Made by a program: the position numbers and the translations under genes
Shown here: piece after piece, positions 11,104 to 21,770 of the stretch
How positions within the stretch are numbered: the stretch's first letter is position 1
Layout: each line of letters begins with the position of its first letter
Notes under the pieces: generated by a model
What the model was told of the DNA's origin: nothing
The model's input: only the letters and a program-made list of their open reading frames with translations
The model's database searches: none
DNA from: Cordylochernes scorpioides
Taxonomy: Eukaryota; Arthropoda; Arachnida; Pseudoscorpiones; Chernetidae
Direction of reading: 5' to 3'
Assembly (NCBI GenBank): GCA_030710605.1
Contig: CP092868.1
Span: 33,494,685 to 33,558,684 of the forward strand
DNA length: 64,000 nucleotides

Positions 11104-11750
11104 TTAAATATTTACACGATGGATTAGTATTGTTTTGTAAATTATTGTACAAATAGTTCTAAACTTAACAAAGTTATCATGAGATTGAGTATATACACTA
11201 AGACAGTTTAGTAATGTTTTAAAGTATTTGCATACAATTTGATTAGTCAGAGGGCAAGTTAAAAGAAGATGCTCTGGTGATTCAACATCTAAGCGGCATT
11301 CACATGTTGGATCATTGATAACATTCAGTTTGAATAGGAAACTTAAGAAGGGTCCTTTGCCTGTTAAGAATAAAGTAGTGAATTTATCAGAAGAAATAAA
11401 GTTTGGGACAGCAATTGGAAAGAATTTCTTGAACAGTTCATTAGATTGAGAAAGATAAAACTTAAATTTTAGATCCAGATATAGTTTATTTAATTCTTTT
11501 TGAAAGGTGTTTTTGAGTGTTTGATCTGTGAGAGAATTTTTTTCATATTATACTTTGTTTGTAATAATTCAAGATAATCGGACAATAAAGGAATTTTAGC
11601 TAGAATGTGTGTAATGTAAAAAGATGAACTCCTATAAGCATGATAGATTTGATAGATATACAGACAAAAATACTCTATATTGAAATTAAAAGATGTAGTA
11701 TTGATGTTTAATATATTTACGTTTATATCATTAAGAATAAGAATTTCTTA
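11104..11750 (-). pseudogene. LINE reverse-transcriptase C-terminal fragment (R1/Jockey-like)
   Basis: The minus strand carries about 210 codons of continuous protein-like sequence ending in a TAA at 11104-11106. Near the end are GKGPFLSFLFKLNVINDPTC, then ECRLDVESPEHLLLTCPL, giving a C-x-C...H...C arrangement. This is the Cys/His motif found after the reverse transcriptase in R1, Jockey and related non-LTR retrotransposons. No ATG is present and the upstream RT and endonuclease are missing, so it is 5'-truncated. A frameshift lies in an A7 run near 11540-11547, between YNMKKILSQ and SLTDQTLKN. No host function is expected. Confidence 0.75.
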
Positions 11751-11807
11751 AAGTAAAATGCTCAAATTAGGGGTGTGTGTGTATACTATAATATACTATA
11801 TTTTATA

Positions 11808-12137
11808 ATATATAAGTTTTTAACTTTTAATTAGACAATTTTAATTTATATTTAGACACTTTTCATTTTAATTTGGTCACTTTCATTTTTATTTAGACAT
11901 TTTAAATTTTAATTTAGACATTTTTCATTTTAATTTAGACACATGGACTATTCTATAAAAAATAATCCTGTGTCTAAATTAAAATGAAAAATGTCTAAAG
12001 TAAAAAATGTCTAATTAAAATGAAAAATGTCTAAATTAGAAATGAAAATGTCAAAATAAAAATGAAAGTGTCTAAATTAAAATAAAAAATGTCTAAATAT
12101 AAATTAAAATTATCTAATTAAAAGTTAAAAACCTATA
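11808..12137. repeat. Foldback repeat with internal short tandem units
   Basis: Arms of about 140-150 bp are inverted copies meeting near 11950-11970: the left arm ends TTTAGACACATGG and the right begins TGTGTCTAAATT. Both arms are built from roughly 20-bp units of the type TTTAGACATTTTTCATTTTA. The outer ends are AAGTTTTTAACTTTTAATTA and its complement. Transcripts would form a long AT-rich hairpin. No transposase is present. Confidence 0.8.
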
Positions 12138-12839
12138 TTTCAAAACGATGTTGATAAAAAATCACTTTTCAAAATATATATGAATAATATATACTAATAG
12201 ATAAAAATATGCTTTTACGTAATTTAAAAATGTATTAACTTTTTTTTTTCATGATATTAAATATATATAGACATAATATTTTATGACAGTCAAATTAAAA
12301 TACCCCCTTCCATTACGATAAACCTCAACTATAAAAACAAATTTAAGCATTAGTTACAAATTTTGATTTTAGTCTTGTGCAGATATTTAAAAACCACAAT
12401 CTTTATAAATTCTTTAAAGTTCGTTTGATAATATTTTGAAAATCGCCATTTTTTTAATCAGAAAAAATGATACAAATAAAAAGAAAAACATTAATTTAGA
12501 TGTTTAACAGTCAAATTTTATTTAATTTCAAAATATATGTATTTATATATAATTCGAGAAAATAATCCTTAAAAATAATAGTAATAATATTATTTTTATA
12601 TTTAGAATTTTATGATGAAATATACTACACTATATTTAAAATAGAAAATGTCAAGAAATTTAAAAATATGATCCACACAGATATTTCCACGCGTTAAAAA
12701 CTTGGCACAGACTTAGCACAGTTTTTAAACCAACTTTTCAAAATAGAAAACTTTAAGTCGCACTCAAAAATATTTTGGTTTCCAAAATACTTTCTTTTAA
12801 GAAATTCAATCTTCATCTAGATTCTAATATATAGAATTA

Positions 12840-12906
12840 TATTTCTTTATTTCGACTTAGAGCGCTAGGTCCCCTTAGGGACACTTGCACTTTAAAAATA
12901 AACAAA
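12840..12906 (+). mobile_element. LINE 3'-UTR tail ending at assembly gap
   Basis: AGCGCTAGGTCCCC...GGGACACTTGCAC followed by an A-rich end resembles the GGGATAT-type ends at 30815, 53090, 56520 and 57980. The gap hides the rest. Confidence 0.4.
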
Positions 12907-13006
12907 NNNNNNNNNNNNNNNNNNNNNNNNNNNNNNNNNNNNNNNNNNNNNNNNNNNNNNNNNNNNNNNNNNNNNNNNNNNNNNNNNNNNNNNNNNNNNN
13001 NNNNNN
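12907..13006. other. Assembly gap (100 N)
   Basis: Exactly 100 unknown bases, the usual placeholder for a gap of unknown size. The open frame that spans it is meaningless. Confidence 0.98.
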
Positions 13007-13600
13007 TTATATATTAGTATGCATTTTAATCTCACATTTGTCTTTTTGTGTTCCATATTTCTAATCAAAAATACGCTATTCATTTATTTTAATGATATAT
13101 GGATCACCTTTTAAATGAATATAAATGATATCTTCATATATTAAATGGATATATTCTTTTTCCTAAAAAAAAAACAATTTTTCAAAAGATATTTGATAGG
13201 CTATATATATAATTAAAATATGTCTTCAATAAAATATACTTTATATTTATTCATATAATTATGTATTTTTATATTATATTTATATTTATTTTATATTTAT
13301 TCATATAATTATGTGTATTTTTATATTATATTTATATTTATTTTATATTTATTCAATATACCTTTTTTTCTATTATAATATATATAGTTGCTTCTATTAT
13401 AATATATTAAAAATAATTAAACATCATCATTAAATATCATTTTTTGAAAATAAAGCAATCCACATATATAAATCTTTAATTAAAAATATATATGCAAAGA
13501 GCTATAATTAAAATAAAATATTTTTTAAAATGTGCTATATATATTATAAAATATATATTTTAGTTTATATTATATATAAGTGTATAGAATTATGTCTTAT
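13007..13600. other. Very AT-rich DNA with short tandem words
   Basis: Near 13245-13350 a unit containing TTTATTCATATAATTATGT repeats two to three times. Nothing else can be supported. Confidence 0.4.
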
Positions 13601-13660
13601 TTTTTTAAATGGCGCCAAAATTTTTAAAAACATAGTCGTCTGCGTTGTGTCGTATTCAAA

Positions 13661-13798
13661 ATGGCGACTAACCTAATACAGAAGAGGTCAGCAGGTCTCT
13701 TCTCTAAGAATAACTCAGACGATGAATGCAAACCAGTTGTTGGGTCGCTCTCCAATCTTTTGTTGTTATTGTTGCCTGTGGCATATCGTGTGTGCTAG
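13661..13798 (+). CDS. Possible short ORF or first exon, unknown product
   Basis: An ATG in favourable context (AAAATGGCG) opens a 45-codon frame beginning MATNLIQKRSAGLFSKNNSD and ending at TAG. The region 13610-13870 is GC-richer than its flanks, as a first exon might be. There is no recognisable domain and no clear splice donor before the stop, and the TCAGACGA words also occur near 5230, so a dispersed repeat is an alternative. Confidence 0.2.
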   Translation: MATNLIQKRSAGLFSKNNSDDECKPVVGSLSNLLLLLLPVAYRVC

Positions 13799-14389
13799 AT
13801 CTTGACGCAGACGATTGCTGCTGTCGACTAATTATCACCAGACGATCACTAATTATGATAAAGAAGAACTAAAATAAAGAGTTATATTCCTTTTCTTACC
13901 TATTACTCAAAAAAGTCATAATTTCTTTTCACATAAATTTATATATATTACTATTTGTTTTTGGTCGTTTTAAAAAAAGAATAACGAGAATTAATTGGTA
14001 AGCAGACGAGAGTAACTAGGTTTTGTTTTTAGCTTTTTTTGTTGTTTATTATTTTTTTGTTTTACTTGGCGCCCTGAAAACTTTTCAAAAGGTCGTTAAT
14101 CACATTAATTATCGCTTAATTTTGAGACCGTCCGTTTTCTAATCCTATCCTGGATAATTAGGGAGAGAGTGAAAAAGTTAGGGTTAAAACTACTCTAATT
14201 GCATTTCCAATATTCATGTTTTCCGAAGGTTTTAGGAACAGTGATTCATCTCCCTGCAATAATTCCTTATAGTACTTAAGGTCTATTCGAAACTGACTTT
14301 CTCATATTCTACTATATTTATATAGTGTCAAAATATAAAGATAATACACATCATCGATTTTTAATCTTATATATATGTTATAAAGAAAA

Positions 14390-14560
14390 GATATTGTGAT
14401 TTCTGTTGTTTTTTGATCATGTTGAGGATTATAGTAATGTAATGCAGTCGTGGTTAAAATCTTGAAAGTATAATACTAAATTTAATTGAACTTGATTTAA
14501 TTGAACTATAAGAATATATAAAAAACATAATTTGAATAAAGTACTGCCTGGCTTAAGGCG
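14390..14560 (+). repeat. Dispersed repeat, inverted partner at 33340-33500
   Basis: Words such as GATTTCTGTTGTTTTTTGAT, ATGCAGTCGTGG and AGTACTGCCTGGCTTAAGG occur here and, reverse-complemented and in reverse order, at 33340-33500. This marks an interspersed element of unknown class. Confidence 0.6.
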
Positions 14561-14744
14561 AGTGAATCTACAAAATGAAAAACTTATTTACATAATTTAC
14601 AAAAGGTTTGAGCCGGCCATCGGGAAAAAACAACAACGAGTTTTTATATGCAAAGCGCGACCTCTGGCAGTCGATTTAACAGAATATTTGTATCTATGAA
14701 ATTATAATTTAAAATAAAATAATATTTTTATATAACATATATAT

Positions 14745-15900
14745 ATACCCAATATTTCTGAATAAAATCAAAACTGTTTATTAAAAAATGATTTTGAATT
14801 ATCATTGTCAATAGGCAATTAACAAAAAGGCTGGTGTTACCGATTGAAATTTAACTTGATAATATATCTATTATAAATATTAATTTTAAATCAAAAGGGG
14901 AGAAGATTTTAACCACAATTTTCATATTTTTTAAAGTTCCCTAACTTATAAGAAAAATTTTATAAATGTATCTAATTCCCAATATTTTTCTGATAAAATA
15001 AAAACTGTTTATTAAAAATGATTTTAAATTGTCATTGCCAATGAGCAATTAACAAAAAGACTGGTGTTGCCGATTAAAAGTTAATTTGATAATGCATCTG
15101 TAATATATATTAATTTTAAATCAAATGGGGTAAAGAAATGACAAAATCGAATCAATAAATTTACTGAAAAACGCATCTGGATTTTAACTACAAATTTGCA
15201 TTATATTATTTATTTTCCCTAATTGATAAGAAAATGTTTACAATTGTTTCTAATTCCCAATATTTTTCTGATAAAATAAAAACTGTTTATTAAAAATGAT
15301 TTTAAATTATCATTGCCAATAGGCGATGAGCTAAAAGACTGGTGTTGCCGATTAAATTTTAAATATGATAATAAATCTGTGATATGTATTATTTTGATTG
15401 TAACTGCTGTGATAGAGATACATGGAGACATCTGAGGCTCTTCATTGGACAAGACAAAAACAATACAGTATACACACCCAAGATAGAGAACATTGCTGTG
15501 ATAGAGATGTATGGAGACATCTGAGGCTCTTCATTGGACACGACAACAACAACAATACAGTATACACACTCAAGATAGAGAACATTGCTGTGATAGAGAT
15601 GCATGTAGACATCTGAGACTCTTCATTGGACACGAAAACAACAACAATACAGTATACACACCCAAGATAGAGGAAATTACTGTGATAGAGATACATGGAG
15701 ACATCTGAGGCTTTTCATTGGACACGACAACAACAACTTTAAATCAAAAGTGGTAAAAAGAGATAACACAAAATCGAATCAATAAATTTTACTGAAAAAA
15801 ACACGTCTGGATTTTAACAACAAATTTGCATAATATTATTTATGTCTTTCTAACTGATAAGAAAATGTTTACAATTGTATCCAATTTTCATACCTCCAGG
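14745..15900 (+). repeat. Tandem repeat of about 230-280 bp, interrupted
   Basis: The phrase CCCAATATTT...AAAACTGTTTATT recurs near 14749, 14975 and 15255. Each unit has a GACTGGTGTTGCCGATTAAA block and a TAAATCAAA(T/A)GGGG block. The third unit is split by the 89-bp LINE-tail array at 15395-15735 and resumes at 15736. Confidence 0.75.
15395..15735 (+). repeat. 89-bp array of a LINE 3' end, about 4 copies
   Basis: Each unit is the last codons plus 3' tail of the LINE whose single copy is at 1765-2017: CACCCAAGATAGAG, TGTGATAGAGATGCATGGAG, ACATCTGAGGCTCTTCATTG and a CAACAACAA tail. The array sits inside another tandem repeat (14745-15900). It may have arisen by repeated template use during insertion or by later unequal exchange. 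Confidence 0.8.
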
Positions 15901-16499
15901 GGTATATAGTAAGCATCAATTATACTACGAATTCATAATCAGATGTCATAAATTATCCAAAAGTTTCCTTGAGTCACACTTTTTTTTTACAGAGTAGATT
16001 TATTTAGGTTTTTGTTGTTTCTTTCTACTCTAAACTGGACGACTTTGCATATCTTTTGATTTAATATCCCCTTTTAAAATCCATGTAACTTGGAATTGAA
16101 TATATTGATTGTAATTTATTACTTGCTGGATAAAATCAAAAGATAGAATAATAAGACGTGTATAAAAAGAAGAGAGATATATATCTAAAGCATGAATTCC
16201 GTCTTAGTGGTTTAAAAATTGCAAAGGACCATCAAAGACTTTTCTCAGAGAAGAAAAAAAATAGCATATAAAGATCGAGAGAGTTCTTTATCTAAGACAC
16301 AAACATATAAAAACAGAATAAATATAGATGAAATATTCCTAGGCGATAAATAAAGTGTAAAAGCGCATATCTTCTCTAGAATTAGAATAAGAAAAAAAGA
16401 TTGAATTTTCTTGACATTCGAGTATATAGCCACGAATGGTTGAATGCTATAAGACAATTAAAACCGGAATCAATAGAATGGAAATATTAGAGATGATCA
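15901..16499. other. AT-rich stretch, nothing identified
   Basis: No gene or array is supported here. Confidence 0.4.
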
Positions 16500-17850
16500 A
16501 ACAGTGTTAAAACGCAGTTTTGAATATAAGAAAATCTTTTAGTAGTGAATATGCCTAAAATTCTAGCCTGCAGTTACAAATACTACAAGACTCGATAATA
16601 TGCTAGAAGTAATAGAATGAATATGTTTCCAGAGAAAACAAAGAGATAGAAGTCTGTTATAGAATTAAGGAATGGTTATAGTACTGAGTATGTCTGACAT
16701 TTGACAATGTACCTATGGATGAATGGAAAAAAACACAAACAGAAATAGAACGAAGCTTTTACCAGAGAAGACCAAGATAGAGTGAAGTTGCATCTGTTCT
16801 AGAATTAAGTAAAGATAATAGTATTGAATATGTCTGACATTTGACCATGTACCTATGAATGCATCTATTCTAGAATTAAGGAAAGCTTATATTACCTGAG
16901 ATTTGACCATGTAGCTACGGATGAATGGATAAAACACAAACAGCAATATAGAATGCAGCTGTTTCCATAGAAGATAAAAATAGTGTAAAGTCTCATCCGT
17001 TCTGGAATTAAGGAAAGCTTATAGTACCTGACATGTAGCTACAGATGAATGGATAAAACACAAACAGCAATATAGAATGCAGCTGTTCCAAAGAAGATAA
17101 AAAATAGTGTAAAGTCTCATCCGTTCTAGAATTAAAGAAAGCTTATAACACCTGACATGTAGCTACAGATGAGTGGATAAAACACAAACAGCAATATAGA
17201 ATGCAGCTGTTCCAAAAAAGATAAAAATAATGTAAAGTCTCATCCGTTCTAGAATTAAGGAAAGCTTATAACACCTGACTTGTAGCTACAGATGAATGGA
17301 TAAAACACAAACAGTAATATAGAATGCAGCTGTTTCCATAGAAGATAAAAATAGGGTAAAGTCTCATCCGTTCTAGAATTAAGGAAAGCTTATAGTACCT
17401 GAGATTTGACCATGTAGCTACAGATGAATGGATAAAACACAAACAGCAATATAGAATGCAGCTGTTTCCATAGAAGATAAAAAATTGTAAAGTCTCATCC
17501 GTTCTAGAATTAAGGAAAGCTTATAACACCTGACATGTAGCTACAGATGAATGGATAAAACACAAACAGCAATATAGAACGAAGCTGTTCCCAAAGAAAC
17601 CAAAGATAGAAGTCGCATCTGTTCTAGAATTAAGGAAAGCTTATAGTACCTGACATGTAGCTACAGATGAATGGATAAAACACAAACAGCAATAGAACGA
17701 AGCTGTTCCCAGAGAAGCCAAAGATAGAAATCGCATCTGTTCTAGAATTAAGGAAAGCTTATAGTACTTGACATGTAGCTACAGATGAATGGATAAAACA
17801 CAAACAGCAATATAGAATGAAGCTGTTCCAAAGAAGAGAGAGAGAGAGAG
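16500..17850 (+). repeat. About 120-bp minisatellite ending in a GA run
   Basis: From about 16900 the units are regular: GTAGCTACAGATGAATGGAT, AAAACACAAACAGCAATATA, CAGCTGTT, TTCTAGAATTAAGGAAAGCT. Units before 16900 are more diverged. The array ends in (AG)n at 17836-17850. Confidence 0.85.
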
Positions 17851-18140
17851 TAGACGTAGAGACAGCGATGTCTAGACCAAGGCCAACGTAGTTAGCTACA
17901 CACATCTAATTAGAACATTACTTCCGCCCTCAGAATACTCCAGTATCTACATCATATTTACTTTCGTTCATTTTACATATCTACCTTTGTGATAAACATA
18001 TCTTACATAGCTTTCATCGTCGCACTTACAACGGCGGAACTCTATGAAATCGAAATACTCATTCTGATGTCTTCATATAATTTTTGTACAAGAAATAAGC
18101 TTCTTCGAATAAAAGACACTTCGGCCAGTAAATCTTTTTA

Positions 18141-18190
18141 TTGTCCCGACGTTTCGACAAAAATCTTTTGTCCTCGTCAGGAGCGAACAA
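18141..18190 (-). ncRNA. Hammerhead ribozyme core (PLE-associated)
   Basis: On the minus strand the order is CTGACGA, stem II GGACAAAA/TTTTTGTC, GAAA, then the self-complementary ACGT and C at the expected cleavage position. All conserved core bases (C3 U4 G5 A6 G8 A9 / G12 A13 A14) are present. Stem I can pair CTC with GGG and TTGT with ACAA around a small bulge. The very short self-complementary stem III is typical of PLE hammerheads and suggests action as a dimer. Confidence 0.65.
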
Positions 18191-18232
18191 AAATTAAAAC
18201 ATTTGGCAAAGCGTTAGAAATTATTCTCTTTT

Positions 18233-18290
18233 TGTTTGCTCCCGACGAGGACAAAATATTTTTGTCGAAACGTCGAGACAATAAAAAGAT
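18233..18290 (+). ncRNA. Hammerhead-like core, U4 changed
   Basis: Inverted partner of the motif at 18141-18190. Stem II, GAAA and ACGTC are kept, but the first box reads CCGACGA, so the conserved U4 is C. Activity is therefore doubtful. Confidence 0.5.
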
Positions 18291-18462
18291 TTACTGGCCG
18301 AAGTGTCTTTTATTTGAAGAACTATGAATGCCGGCAGCTTCTATCTTCACGGTAAGAAATAAGGTTATTTAAGCGGATGGGAGTTTAAGCTGAATGACAG
18401 CTATGGGCAACAACTACTGAGGAACTAAAAATTCAATTATACATAAATTTAATAGGACCAAT

Positions 18463-19115
18463 TACACCCATAGACAAAACTTAAGGAAGTTGTACCTTTT
18501 AGCATGTATATCGGGATTCAGACAATAACTCTGAAATATATTTGATACACAGTGATTTTTATTGAAGAGACACAAGATAACCAAGTGTGTATACACTCAT
18601 GAACAAAACTTAAGGAAGTTGTACCTTTTAGCATGTATATCGGGATTCAGACAATAACTGAAAGATATTTGATACACAGTGATTTTTATTGAAGAGACAC
18701 AAGATAACCAAGTGTGTATACACTCGTGAACAAAACTTAAGGAAGTTGTACCTTATAGCATGTATATCGGGATTCAGACAATAACTGAAAGATATTTGAT
18801 ACACAGTGATCTTTATTGAAGAGACACAAGATAACCAAGTGTGAATACACTCATGAACAAAACTTAAGGAAGTTGTACCTTTTAGCATGTATATCGGGAT
18901 TCAGACAATAACTGAAAGATATTTGATAATTACACCCATAGACAAAACTTAATGAGGTTGTACCTTTTAGCATGTATATCGGGATTGAGATAATAACTGA
19001 AAGATATTTGATACACAGTGATTTTTATTGAAGAGACACAAGATAACCAAGTGTGAAAAAAATGACCGGTGATATCAAAGACGTTCCATTTCCTTACTTT
19101 TTGTCCGTGAGTGTA
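18463..19115. mobile_element. Non-autonomous Tc1/mariner-like element, internally repeated
   Basis: The left end TACACCCATAGACAAAAC (and the internal TACACTCATGAACAAAAC) is matched in inverted form by the right end TTTTTGTCCGTGAGTGTA, and both start with TA, the Tc1/mariner target. Four to five units of about 122 bp (start words near 18464, 18594, 18717, 18846, 18943) repeat the left half. No transposase frame is present. A diverged left-half relic is at 33862-34010. The class is inferred from TIR style and TA ends. Confidence 0.65.
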
Positions 19116-19236
19116 TATCGCATTGACATTGCCTAATATACCTCCTATGATATTCAATATGTGATTTTTCTATAAAACCTTCCATTATCATTACTGCAGT
19201 GACAAAGAAAATCTATGTCGGGAGGGACTTAATCAT

Positions 19237-19527
19237 GTTGTTGTTTCTTATCCCCTTGTGTAAAGATTACACGAATTCCATGAGTTCATGCTCCTCGAGC
19301 TGTTTTATGATGAGCAGCGGCCTCTCCCAAAGGTCCTGTTTAGTGCATCTAATGCAAGCCAAAATGTGTTCTGGAGCTGCAGGTGCCAAGCTACATTTTG
19401 GGCAAGTGGGGTAAATTTTGTTATTATTTTCTATCTTCAATGGCTTGAGATGGCCTGTTCTAAATCTTGTTAGTGTTGTTTGATGCAGTCTATTTCTAAT
19501 GTTCAGAGCTCCTCCTGGGTTCACTCC
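19237..19527 (-). mobile_element. 5'-truncated LINE insertion with 10-bp TSD
   Basis: The duplication ACTTAATCAT lies at 19227-19236 and 19528-19537. The minus strand encodes about 80 residues including RFRTGHLKPLKIENNNKIYP, then TCPKCSLAPAAPEHILACIR and a terminal EHELMEFV. The C-x2-C...H...C tail and the RFRTGHL motif are typical of I/Jockey-group LINE C-termini common in spiders. The 3' end has a short AACAACA tail. The upstream RT and endonuclease are absent. Confidence 0.85.
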
Positions 19528-19537
19528 ACTTAATCAT

Positions 19538-19899
19538 ACGCTATATATGAATGAAGAATTTAAGCTCTTGAAATCACCATTTTCGCCATTGATGGAGAAC
19601 AAGACAATGTTTATAAATCACAAAATTGAGATTTTATAGAATATTTTCATCAAAATAAAGAGATTTCCTTGAATTTGTTTTTGTAGCTTGATTTTATAAT
19701 GGTTTCTAAAATACAAATGAATTGACACGTTTAACCTATAGGTTAGAGGAAACTGTTGTTCGAATTGTTTTGTCATTTTCTTCCTATGTCCAAATCAATT
19801 GATAAATTCCATCTATAGAAAGATCGAATTTTACATTCTTGATTCTGATTAGTAAATTCTGTCGACGTGTTTGTAGCTTTTTGTTGTCTACACATCATT
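19538..19899. other. Intergenic DNA, nothing identified
   Basis: No gene, repeat array or RNA is supported. Confidence 0.4.
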
Positions 19900-21200
19900 T
19901 GAAAGCGAGGATTCTGTGTAGAGACGTGACTCAAGTTGATCAATATTGTCACTTTCCTCGTTGGTATTTGAATAAATCATCTACCGACACGGTGTATGGG
20001 TAGATGCGTAGCTATAATTGGTCACTTTGTGGACTTGCTATTCCTTCGTGACAATCAAAATGATCTACAGACATAGTTAACAAGTAGACGCGTGGCTCTA
20101 ATTGGTCAATAATATAGACGTACCATTCCTGCGTGACCATCTAAATTATCTAACGACACGGTCTACGGGTAGAGCGTGACTATAATTGGTAACTTCTGGA
20201 GACTGTCGCTCCTTTCGTGATAATCAAAATATTCTACAAATATGGTCTACGGGTAGACATGTGACTCTAATTGGTCACTTTTGTGGACATGCCATCTCTT
20301 CGTGACGATCTATATTATCTATCAACACAATATACAGGTATATGCATGGCTCTAATTTGTAATAATATAGACGTGTCATCCTTTCCTGACCATATAGATT
20401 ATTTTCAGACACGGTGTCTACAGTGTGGCTATAATTGGTCATTTCTGTGGACATGCCATCTCTTCGTGACAATCTAAATTATCTATCAACACAATGTACA
20501 GGTAGATGCATTGCTTTAATTGGTAATAATATAGACTTGTCACATCCTTTTCTGACCATATAGATTATTTTTCCGACACTGTTTCTACAGGTAGACGTGT
20601 GGCTATAATTGGTCACTTCTGTGGACTTGTCATCCTTTCGTGACAATCTAAATCATCTACGGATACGGTCTACAAATAGGCGCGTGGCTATAATTGGTCA
20701 TTTCTGGGGACTTCTCATCTCGTCGTGACAATCTAAATCATCTACCAACACGGTTTACAGGTAGACATGTAGCTATAATTTAACATTAATATAGACGTGC
20801 CATCCTTTCGTAACACTCTAAATTATCTACCGACACAGTCTACAGGTAGAGGCGTGGCTATAATCGACTAATTCTGGGGACTTGCCATCCCTTTATCTAA
20901 AATTATCTAAAGACACTGTCTACAGGTAGACACGTAGCTATAATTGGTCACTTTTGTAGACTTTCCATATCTTCGTGACAATCAAAATTATCTACCGACA
21001 GGCTGAATATAATTGGTTACTAATATATACTTGTTATCCCTTCGTGACAATCAAACCAATCAGAATTGTCTACCTACGCCTTCTTTAGTAGACGCGTGGC
21101 TCTAATTGATTCGTTCAGTCAAGCTGTCATCTCCTCGTTACTTCCAAATTAAGATCGTCACCCCATCAGGGTCTACAGGTGGACATCGCTAATTGGTCAG
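19900..21200 (+). repeat. 84-bp satellite arranged as alternating dimers
   Basis: The phrase GGCTATAATTGGTCA or a variant recurs about every 84 bp (near 20009, 20093, 20178, 20262, 20346, 20431, 20512, 20600, 20684, 20768). Units alternate between a type with CACTTCTGTGGACTTGCC and a type with ATAATATAGACGTGCC, giving a higher-order period of about 168 bp. Divergence increases toward both ends. Confidence 0.85.
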
Positions 21201-21770
21201 TTTCCTAAATCACTAATAGTCGATTTGTGACAATGTCCCCTAGCTGAGACCTCTGCTTTCACGCCCCATCATCTGTTCCAGTTAATGAGCTTTTACATCC
21301 CACGTATATGAATCTGAAGACAATGAAATTATATGTGCAGCCTCTTACGTTAAGGTACTGTTGAAGGATTTCGAGAAGTAAAGGAGTTTATAATATATTG
21401 CAACAAACATCGGGTTTATAGGATTAAAGTAAAAGCGCTGAGAATATAGAGATGTCGAAAATAAAGTTGAAAGACTGTTTCTGAAAAAATGGGAATCTGG
21501 AAAAAAACGAAATGTAAGAAAAGTGTTGAACCTCGAAGTAACAAGTAGCTTTCATAAAGGTGAATACAAAAAACTCAATACTAGAAGAAAAAGTATATGG
21601 CAGCAATGGAATATGAACTAAAAAGTATTTCATTCATATTTGCATACTTTACGAAGTTTAATTTGTATGCAATTTATTTATATGCAAATTTTTGACGCGG
21701 GTTGCCTGTGGGTGTGCTACGTGTTTTGTTCCATTTTATAGTAATTAAAAAACTCTCTAAGAATGAATAT
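21201..21770. other. Intergenic DNA before the 35-bp array
   Basis: No gene can be supported. The open frame on the minus strand at about 21424-21633 is Phe-rich and looks random. Confidence 0.4.

Larger units (their letters stand above)
18100..18322. repeat. Palindrome of Penelope-type termini
   Basis: Arms of about 90 bp are inverted copies. Each contains AAAAGACACTTCGGCCAGTA, an A/T-rich linker and a hammerhead-like core; the arms are separated by about 40 bp. PLEs are known to carry hammerhead motifs in their terminal repeats and often insert with an inverted partial copy. No PLE coding sequence remains here. Confidence 0.65.

Noticed and set aside
12892-13083. 63-codon frame across the N run
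   Set aside because: It depends on 100 unknown bases.
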